The position numbers and the translations under genes were made by a program. 54,289 nt of DNA, taken from NCBI GenBank assembly GCA_934632155.1, contig CAKTXZ010000016.1, forward strand, positions 1 to 54,289. The letters run 5' to 3'. Under the pieces are notes generated by a model. It searched no databases and was not told the origin of the DNA. It saw only the letters and a program-made list of their open reading frames with translations. The DNA is from an uncultured Clostridia bacterium (GTDB lineage Bacteria; Bacillota; Clostridia; Christensenellales; Aristaeellaceae). Positions 49,576-54,289 of this stretch are shown here, piece by piece. Each line of letters begins with the position of its first letter. Within the stretch, counting starts at the first letter, position 1.

Positions 49576-49604
49576 TAGCATATTCCTCGCGGTTTGTCAA
49601 GAAA
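49576..49604 (-). promoter_or_regulatory. Probable promoter of the secreted Cys-pair protein gene
   Basis: On the minus strand TTGACA, 17 bases, TACATT, located in the stretch with forward sequence AATGTAGCATATTCC just before the TTTGTCAAG. It is about 100 bases before the start codon. Confidence 0.5.
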
Positions 49605-49654
49605 TAACGCTTTCCTTCCGGGCGGCGAGAGCTTTGACGTATAGCTTTTTTTAT

Positions 49655-49683
49655 TTGACAGAATGGGCTTTTCAAGCTATAAT
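49655..49683 (+). promoter_or_regulatory. Promoter of the MarR-TSUP operon
   Basis: TTGACA at 49655-49660, 17 bases, TATAAT at 49678-49683, 40 bases before the MarR start. Confidence 0.85.
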
Positions 49684-49723
49684 ACTTCGCAATTGAATAT
49701 TTCAAAAATGAAGGAGTGATCGC

Positions 49724-50161
49724 GTGCCATTTACCGTTGCGATTGCCAGAAAGCTGGCGCTTGCCTACGCCGCGGCGTGCAAGCCGCTTTGCGGAAGGCT
49801 GGGCCTGTCCCGGACGGCCTTTGATATTCTGATGTTTCTGGGAAACAACCCGGCGTATAAAACGGCCAGCGAAATTGTCGAAATCCGGGGGATTAAGGCG
49901 AACTTGGTTTCGGCCAATGTAGAGCGGCTGGTGCAGGATGGGTATCTGGTTCGCCGGCCGGTAAGGGACGACCGCCGAAAGGTGGAGTTGCTGTGCACCG
50001 AAAGGGCGCGGCCCATTATCGCGCAGGGGCGAAGGGCGCAGCGGCAATTTTCCGACAGGCTGTTCGCCAATATGGACGACGATACCCGCGCCGCCTTTTC
50101 GAAGGCCATGACCATTATGGAAGAAAACCTCAACGAAATGCTGGAAACGGGGGGAAAATGA
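49724..50161 (+). CDS. MarR-family transcriptional regulator
   Basis: A 145-residue winged-helix regulator. KTASEIVEIRGIKANLVSAN is the recognition helix region and LVQDGYLVRRPVRDDRRKVE the wing with the conserved D-x-R motif. GTG at 49724 follows AAGGAGTGATCGC. Its stop overlaps the start of the TSUP transporter gene (ATGA), so the pair is coupled and the regulator probably controls that transporter. Confidence 0.9.
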   Translation: MPFTVAIARKLALAYAAACKPLCGRLGLSRTAFDILMFLGNNPAYKTASEIVEIRGIKANLVSANVERLVQDGYLVRRPVRDDRRKVELLCTERARPIIAQGRRAQRQFSDRLFANMDDDTRAAFSKAMTIMEENLNEMLETGGK

Positions 50162-50937
50162 TGAGCATTCTGCTGACGATTCTGGTGACCTTTTTTGCCG
50201 GAATGGGCGCCGGGCTGGGCACGGGCTTTGCCGGTATGAGCGCGGCGGCGGTTATCAGCCCGATGCTGATGACCTTTCTGGGGGTCGACCCTTATATGGC
50301 GGTGGGAATCGCCCTGTCCTCGGACGTGCTGGCCAGCGCGGTTTCGGCGTATACCTATCATAAAAATAAGAATCTGGATATTCGAAACGGCTTGATGATG
50401 ATGCTCAGCGTGCTGCTCTTTACCGCCGTGGGCAGCTATGTCGCGAGTCTCGTTCCCTCGACGACCATGGGCGGCTTTTCCGTGTTTATGACGTTTTTGC
50501 TGGGCGTTAAATTCATTGTGCGCCCGGTCATGACCACCAAGGAGGGCATGGCGCGGGTGTCCGCCCGTAAACGCGCGATTCAGTCGATTATCTGCGGCAT
50601 GATGATCGGGTTTATCTGCGGCTTTGTCGGCGCGGGCGGCGGCATGATGATGCTGCTGATTCTGACGAGCGTTATGGGCTATGAGCTGAAAACGGCGGTG
50701 GGCACCAGCGTGTTTATCATGACCTTCACCGCGCTGACGGGCGCCGTTTCGCATTTTGCCATCGGCGGCATGCCGGATGCGCTGACATGGGCGCTGTGCG
50801 TGGCGTTTACGCTTTTGTGGGCGCAGATCGCCGCGGTGCTTGCCAATAAGGCGCAGCCCAAGACCCTGAACCGCTTTACCGGCGTTATCCTCGTCGTGCT
50901 GGGCGTTGTCATCATGGGGTTTCAGCTGCTGACCTGA
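50158..50937 (+). CDS. TSUP (TauE/SafE) family permease
   Basis: A 259-residue membrane protein with about eight helices and two related halves (GAGLGTGFAGMSAAAVISPM; GFICGFVGAGGGMMMLLIL). The glycine-rich repeats are the family hallmark. Members move sulfite, sulfonates or organic anions. ATG at 50158 overlaps the MarR stop; a second ATG at 50161 is an equally possible start. Confidence 0.9.
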   Translation: MMSILLTILVTFFAGMGAGLGTGFAGMSAAAVISPMLMTFLGVDPYMAVGIALSSDVLASAVSAYTYHKNKNLDIRNGLMMMLSVLLFTAVGSYVASLVPSTTMGGFSVFMTFLLGVKFIVRPVMTTKEGMARVSARKRAIQSIICGMMIGFICGFVGAGGGMMMLLILTSVMGYELKTAVGTSVFIMTFTALTGAVSHFAIGGMPDALTWALCVAFTLLWAQIAAVLANKAQPKTLNRFTGVILVVLGVVIMGFQLLT

Positions 50938-51021
50938 GCGGGACGCTTCGCCCCGGAGGCCGCGCCGCCGGGCGCGAAACGATTATTTCCGGATTTCTTC
51001 TATTATTTCTTGTGAAACCGC

Positions 51022-51050
51022 TTGTAATTCGAGGACGGCTATGGTATACT
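51022..51050 (+). promoter_or_regulatory. Promoter of the rimP-nusA operon
   Basis: TTGTAA at 51022-51027, 17 bases, TATACT at 51045-51050. It gives a leader of about 240 bases before rimP. Confidence 0.7.
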
Positions 51051-51181
51051 GATAACGTAATGACTGCGAAAGCGCGCCGGTTTGGGCGTGCGGCGCGGTT
51101 GTGCGCTCGGGTGCGCCGCACCGTATGCCCGGGCGGGTGTTTGGGTTGACAGCATAACCGGCATTGAAAGAAGGGTTTAAC

Positions 51182-51276
51182 GAAGAGTGGGAGCTGCGTG
51201 GGGAAAAGCGGTGAATGGGCGCGCATGCGTGCGGCCCGCGCGTTTTTCCATACGGGCAGCGATGTCCCGCTCTTTC
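51182..51276 (+). promoter_or_regulatory. Structured leader of rimP
   Basis: GAAGAGTGGGA (51182-51192) pairs with TCCCGCTCTTTC (51265-51276); inside, GCTGC pairs with GCAGC and CGTGGGGAAAA with TTTTTCCATACG. The whole forms one extended stem ending just before the AAAGGAGGAGCC ribosome site. It could be an attenuator or protein-binding leader. Confidence 0.55.
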
Positions 51277-51296
51277 TGTATGTAAAGGAGGAGCCA

Positions 51297-51785
51297 ATGC
51301 CCCCGAAAAACGCCAACATGCAAAGGATAACCGCTATCTGCGAGCGCCACGCCGGAAGGCTGAACTACGAGCTGTGCGACGCGGCAATGGAAAAGGAGCC
51401 TGCGGGGCGGTATCTGCGCATTTATATCGACCGGGACGGCGGCGTCACGCTGGACGACTGTGAAAAATTCCACCGCGCCGTGCAGCCGGATCTGGAGGCC
51501 TTCGATTATGATTTTCTGGAGGTCTGCTCGCCCGGCATCGACCGGCCGATCAAAACCCGGCGGGACGTTGAAAAATCCATCGGCCTGACGGTCGAGGCCA
51601 AAATGTACAAGCCGGTGGACGGGCGAAAGACGGCGCAGGGCGCGCTGGTTCGGATGGACGAAAAAGAAGTGGTTCTGGCAATCGACGGCGAAGAAACGGC
51701 TTTTCCCCGCGCGGCGGTGGCGCAGGTTCGGCTCGTGCCTGACCTGAGCGCGCTGGACGGGGCGGAAGACGATTCGCTGGCATGA
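51297..51785 (+). CDS. rimP: Ribosome maturation factor RimP
   Basis: A 162-residue factor needed for 30S subunit maturation. LNYELCDAAMEKEPAGRYLR, IYIDRDGGVTLDDCEKFHRA and YDFLEVCSPGIDRPIKTRRD are family signatures, the last being the GxDRPL-type motif. The C-terminal SH3-like domain follows. ATG at 51297 follows AAAGGAGGAGCCA. First gene of the conserved transcription-translation operon. Confidence 0.95.
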   Translation: MPPKNANMQRITAICERHAGRLNYELCDAAMEKEPAGRYLRIYIDRDGGVTLDDCEKFHRAVQPDLEAFDYDFLEVCSPGIDRPIKTRRDVEKSIGLTVEAKMYKPVDGRKTAQGALVRMDEKEVVLAIDGEETAFPRAAVAQVRLVPDLSALDGAEDDSLA

Positions 51786-51820
51786 CAAACCGGCATGACA
51801 AGAACGGAAGGAGATTTACA

Positions 51821-52993
51821 ATGGCGGCACATAAATCCGAAATGATGGACGCGATCGAGGCGCTGGCCAAGGCGAAGGATATCAGCGTTGACCAGATCGT
51901 CAGCGCGGTGGAGGAGGGCTGCAAGGCGGCCTATCGCAAATATACGAAACGGGCCGCCAACGCGCCCATGAACCTTTCCGTCGTCATTTCCCGGGAGCAC
52001 GACGTGCAAATTTTTGCGCGCAAGGTGGTTTCTGAGGAAGTGGAGGACGAAAGCCAGCAGATTTCGCTGGAGGACGCGCATAAGATTCGCGGCAATTACG
52101 AGCTGGGCGATATCGTGGAGATCGACGTGACGCCCGCCGATTTCGGCCGCGTCGCGGCGCAGACCGCCAAGCAGGTTATGCTTCAGCGCCTGCGCGAGCT
52201 GGAGCGCGGTAAAATCTACGACGAATATATCGAAAAGGAAAATGAAATTTTGACCGGCATCGTCGAGCGGGTGGAGAGCGAAAACGTCTATGTCGAGCTC
52301 GGGCGCACCGAGGGCGTGCTGAACAAAAACGAATTCATGCCCGGCGAGGAATATCGCCCCGGGGATCATATCAAGGTGTACGTGCTGCAGGTCTATCGCT
52401 CCGGCCGCGACGCGGGGAAGGCCCCGCAGGTGGCCGTCAGCCGTATTCATCCCGGTCTGGTCAAGCGCCTGTTCGAGATGGAGGTGCCCGAGATCGCTAC
52501 CGGCGTGGTGCAGATCAAGTCCATCGCGCGTGAGGCGGGCAGCCGCACGAAGATGGCCGTCGCCTCCTCCGACGCGATGATCGACCCTGTCGGCGCGTGC
52601 GTCGGCCCGCGCGGCAGCCGCGTGGACAAGGTGGTGGGCGAGCTGAAGAACGAAAAGATCGACATCATCAAATGGTCGCAGGACCCGGCGGAGTTCGTCG
52701 CCAACGCGCTGAACCCGGCGCATGTGGTCAGCGTGTTTGTGTCCGACAAGGAAAAAATCTGCCGCGTCGTCGTGCCGGATAATCAGCTTTCCCTCGCCAT
52801 CGGCAAGGAAGGGCAGAACGCCCGGCTGGCGGCCAAGCTGACGGGCTGGAAAATCGATATTAAATCCCAGACGCAGGTGGCGGAGCTGCTGCGGCAGGAA
52901 ATGCCTGATCTGCCCGAGGGCAACGGTCAGGTGATTGCCGACGCTTATGAGGATTACGACCAGTCCCTGTCGCCGGACGACGATATCGAATAA
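51821..52993 (+). CDS. nusA: Transcription termination/antitermination factor NusA
   Basis: A 390-residue RNA-polymerase-binding factor. N-terminal domain EALAKAKDISVDQIVSAVEE, S1 domain (TGIVERVESENVYVELG), KH1 with VGACVGPRGSRVDKVVGEL and KH2 with DNQLSLAIGKEGQNARLAAK, then a short acidic end. The length suits the Gram-positive form without C-terminal acidic repeats. ATG at 51821 follows AACGGAAGGAGATTTACA. Confidence 0.97.
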   Translation: MAAHKSEMMDAIEALAKAKDISVDQIVSAVEEGCKAAYRKYTKRAANAPMNLSVVISREHDVQIFARKVVSEEVEDESQQISLEDAHKIRGNYELGDIVEIDVTPADFGRVAAQTAKQVMLQRLRELERGKIYDEYIEKENEILTGIVERVESENVYVELGRTEGVLNKNEFMPGEEYRPGDHIKVYVLQVYRSGRDAGKAPQVAVSRIHPGLVKRLFEMEVPEIATGVVQIKSIAREAGSRTKMAVASSDAMIDPVGACVGPRGSRVDKVVGELKNEKIDIIKWSQDPAEFVANALNPAHVVSVFVSDKEKICRVVVPDNQLSLAIGKEGQNARLAAKLTGWKIDIKSQTQVAELLRQEMPDLPEGNGQVIADAYEDYDQSLSPDDDIE

Positions 52994-53005
52994 CCGGAGG
53001 CGCGC

Positions 53006-53296
53006 ATGAAGGAAAAAAAGCTCCCCATGCGCATGTGCGTGGGCTGCCGGGAAATGAAGCCCAAGCGCGAATTGCTGCGCGTGGTGAAATCGCCCGTGGG
53101 CGATGTTTCCCTTGACCCGACGGGGCGTAAGCCGGGGCGCGGCGCGTATGTATGCCGCAGCGCGGAATGCCTGAAAAAGGCGATCAGGCAAAAGCAGCTG
53201 GAGCGCGCGTTTGCCTGCGCGCTGCCGCAGGAGGCGCAAGGCGCGCTGCTTGCGCAGCTGCAGCAGCTGGAGGATACGCAGTGTCCGCAGGAATAA
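53006..53296 (+). CDS. rnpM: YlxR / RnpM family RNA-binding protein (DUF448)
   Basis: A 96-residue basic protein. MRMCVGCREMKPKRELLRVV and GRKPGRGAYVCRSAECLKKA are the DUF448 hallmarks. In B. subtilis the homologue binds RNase P RNA. ATG at 53006 follows CCGGAGGCGCGC. It overlaps the next gene by 16 bases. Confidence 0.93.
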   Translation: MKEKKLPMRMCVGCREMKPKRELLRVVKSPVGDVSLDPTGRKPGRGAYVCRSAECLKKAIRQKQLERAFACALPQEAQGALLAQLQQLEDTQCPQE

Positions 53297-53598
53297 AGGG
53301 CTTGCTCGGGCTGGCGCTGCGCGCCGGTCAGGTAACGACGGGCGCCGATATGGCGCTCAAGGAGATTCGGGCGGGGCGCGCCGCGCTGGCGCTGCTGGAC
53401 GCAGGCGCGTCGGCGGGGACAAGGAAAAAAATTTCGGACGCCTGCGCCTATCGCGATGTGCCGCTGCATATCCTTCCCGAGGGGGAGATCGACCGCGCCT
53501 GCGGCCGGGAGGGGCGCATGGCGGCGGCTGTGAAGCCCGGCGCGCTGTGCGCGCAGATGATGCGCATGCTGCCTAATCGGGAAACCGATTCGCAATAA
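53281..53598 (+). CDS. ylxQ: YlxQ, L7Ae/L30e-family RNA-binding protein
   Basis: A 105-residue protein of the L7Ae fold, reading GIKGLLGLALRAGQVTTGAD, then RAGRAALALLDAGASAGTRK and VKPGALCAQMM. GTG at 53281 follows GGAGGATACGCA and overlaps the ylxR end. The longer upstream frame is a shadow of ylxR. Confidence 0.9.
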   Translation: MSAGIKGLLGLALRAGQVTTGADMALKEIRAGRAALALLDAGASAGTRKKISDACAYRDVPLHILPEGEIDRACGREGRMAAAVKPGALCAQMMRMLPNRETDSQ

Positions 53599-53651
53599 AT
53601 TCACAACAATCAAACGCAAAACTACGCCGAATGCGGGGGTGCAAGCGTCGA

Positions 53652-54289
53652 ATGACGAAGGTAAAACTGACGGAAGCCACAAAGGAAATCAATCAGCAGT
53701 CTGGCGTTATGCTGGAGGAAGCCGCGCGGATTAAGCGGAATCTGGAAACGGTGCTGCAGACGCTGCGCAAGCAGGAAGCTAAGCTTCAGCGCGAGGAAGA
53801 GGAAGCCCGCGCGCGTAAACGCGAGGAGGAGCAAAACCTGCTCGCGCAGCAGCATACCAAGGCATGGACGATGCCGGACGAGGATGTGGAGCCGGTAAGC
53901 TCCGCGCCTAAGGCGGAAGCGTCGGCGACGGCTGCCCCCGAAAAGAAGGAAGATGCGCCTGAAAAGGCTGCGCCCGCGCCCAAGGCGGAGGAAAAGCCCG
54001 CTGAAAAGACCGCGCCCGCGCCCAAGGCGGAGGAAAAGCCCGCTGAAAAGACCGCGCCCGCGCCCAAGGCGGAGGAGAAGCCCGCCGAAAAGGCCGCGCC
54101 CGCGCCCAAGGCGGAGGAAAAGCCCGCTGAAAAGGCCGCGCCCGCGCCCAAGGCGGAGGAAAAGCCCGCTGAAAAGGCCGCGCCCGCGCCCAAGGCGGAG
54201 GAAAAGCCCGCTGAAAAGGCCGCGCCCGCGCCCAAGGCGGAGGAAAAGCCCGCTGAAAAGGCCGCGCCCGCGCCCAAGGCGGAGGAAAA
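53652..54289 (+). CDS. infB: Probable translation initiation factor IF-2, N-terminal part (partial)
   Basis: The frame runs off the window at 54289 after about 212 residues, so the GTPase domain is not visible. It begins MTKVKLTEATKEINQQSGVM, then a charged coiled coil (RKQEAKLQREEEEARARKRE), then an Ala/Lys/Glu/Pro-rich repeat region. Operon position after ylxQ is the infB position, and such variable N-termini are usual there, but the usual KVRIYELAKE-like start is not matched. The ribosome site (GGGGGTG) is weak. Confidence 0.65.
   Translation, partial: MTKVKLTEATKEINQQSGVMLEEAARIKRNLETVLQTLRKQEAKLQREEEEARARKREEEQNLLAQQHTKAWTMPDEDVEPVSSAPKAEASATAAPEKKEDAPEKAAPAPKAEEKPAEKTAPAPKAEEKPAEKTAPAPKAEEKPAEKAAPAPKAEEKPAEKAAPAPKAEEKPAEKAAPAPKAEEKPAEKAAPAPKAEEKPAEKAAPAPKAEE
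53958..54289 (+). repeat. 42-bp tandem repeats in the infB-position gene
   Basis: Seven complete units and one partial unit (38 bases at the window end) encode AEKAAPAPKAEEKP-type 14-residue blocks. Units start at 53958, 54000, 54042, 54084, 54126, 54168, 54210 and 54252. Neighbouring units differ by at most a few bases. Confidence 0.95.

Noticed and set aside
51146..51175. Second promoter with TTGACA before rimP
   Set aside because: No acceptable -10 lies at the proper distance.
53786..54277. Minus-strand Gly/Ala/Ser/Phe repeat protein
   Set aside because: It is the antisense reading of the 42-bp repeats of the infB-position gene.
53958..54289. CRISPR-like array
   Set aside because: The repeats are contiguous, in frame and have no spacers, so they are a coding tandem repeat.

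Overview
The window looks like a chromosomal segment of a Gram-positive Clostridia-type anaerobe (Bacillota). The evidence is near-consensus AGGAGG ribosome sites, the operon order rimP-nusA-ylxR-ylxQ-(infB), a divergent degV/DUF1836 pair, a TnpV transposon protein, and Lpl/Ytc-type and Opp-type ABC importers. A gut or host-associated relative of Christensenellales is plausible but cannot be settled from sequence alone. Base composition is split: roughly 1-16.95 kb is visibly more AT-rich than the GC-rich remainder, and the step coincides with recombination scars.

Region 1 (1-16.95 kb) is an accessory island for sialic acid use. It starts with an IS5-type insertion sequence that has cut off a small gene. 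Next come an HD-domain protein and the fused, 5'-truncated remains of a GDPD gene and a PHP-phosphoesterase gene. Then follow nagB, a complete five-gene Opp-type ABC importer and a HAD phosphatase. A plus-strand unit carries a NanA-like lyase, a predicted cytoplasmic beta-propeller hydrolase with Asp-box-like motifs, a YhcH/NanQ protein and cytidine deaminase. A convergent minus-strand unit carries nanE, a ROK kinase (nanK-like) and a sialate O-acetylesterase-like SGNH protein. Together these predict import of sialic acid or a small sialoside, deacetylation, lysis to ManNAc, phosphorylation, epimerisation to GlcNAc-6-P and deamination. No nagA is visible in the window. The island ends in a TnpV gene and a 3' stub of a host gene.

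Region 2 (17-31.4 kb) holds host housekeeping and transport genes: a small helical protein with an apparent ATA start, brnQ, a heterodimeric ABC exporter, an operon of D-aminoacylase-like amidohydrolase, alpha/beta hydrolase and MBL hydrolase, a 33-residue membrane peptide, an OmpR/histidine-kinase pair, two tRNA-Met genes (initiator and elongator) and degV.

Region 3 (31.4-35.2 kb) holds a DUF1836 regulator, a mannitol dehydrogenase/fructuronate reductase family enzyme, tRNA-Trp, and a less GC-rich patch downstream of the tRNA with a hypothetical gene and a large structured hairpin.

Region 4 (35.3-48.2 kb) is a glycan/glycoside catabolic locus: a divergent AraC regulator, Lpl/Ytc-type permeases and binding protein, then SDR, AroD-like protein, zinc-type dehydrogenase, a chimeric ORF, an M20 amidohydrolase, a secreted GH43-type protein, a second MDR oxidoreductase, an EamA transporter and a Gfo/Idh/MocA dehydrogenase. 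A diverged duplication of about 220 bp and two gene fusions show that the middle of this locus was rebuilt by recombination.

Region 5 (48.3-54.3 kb) holds a secreted Cys-pair protein, a MarR regulator with a TSUP transporter, and the start of the rimP-nusA-ylxR-ylxQ-infB operon. The infB-position gene runs off the end inside a 42-bp tandem repeat.
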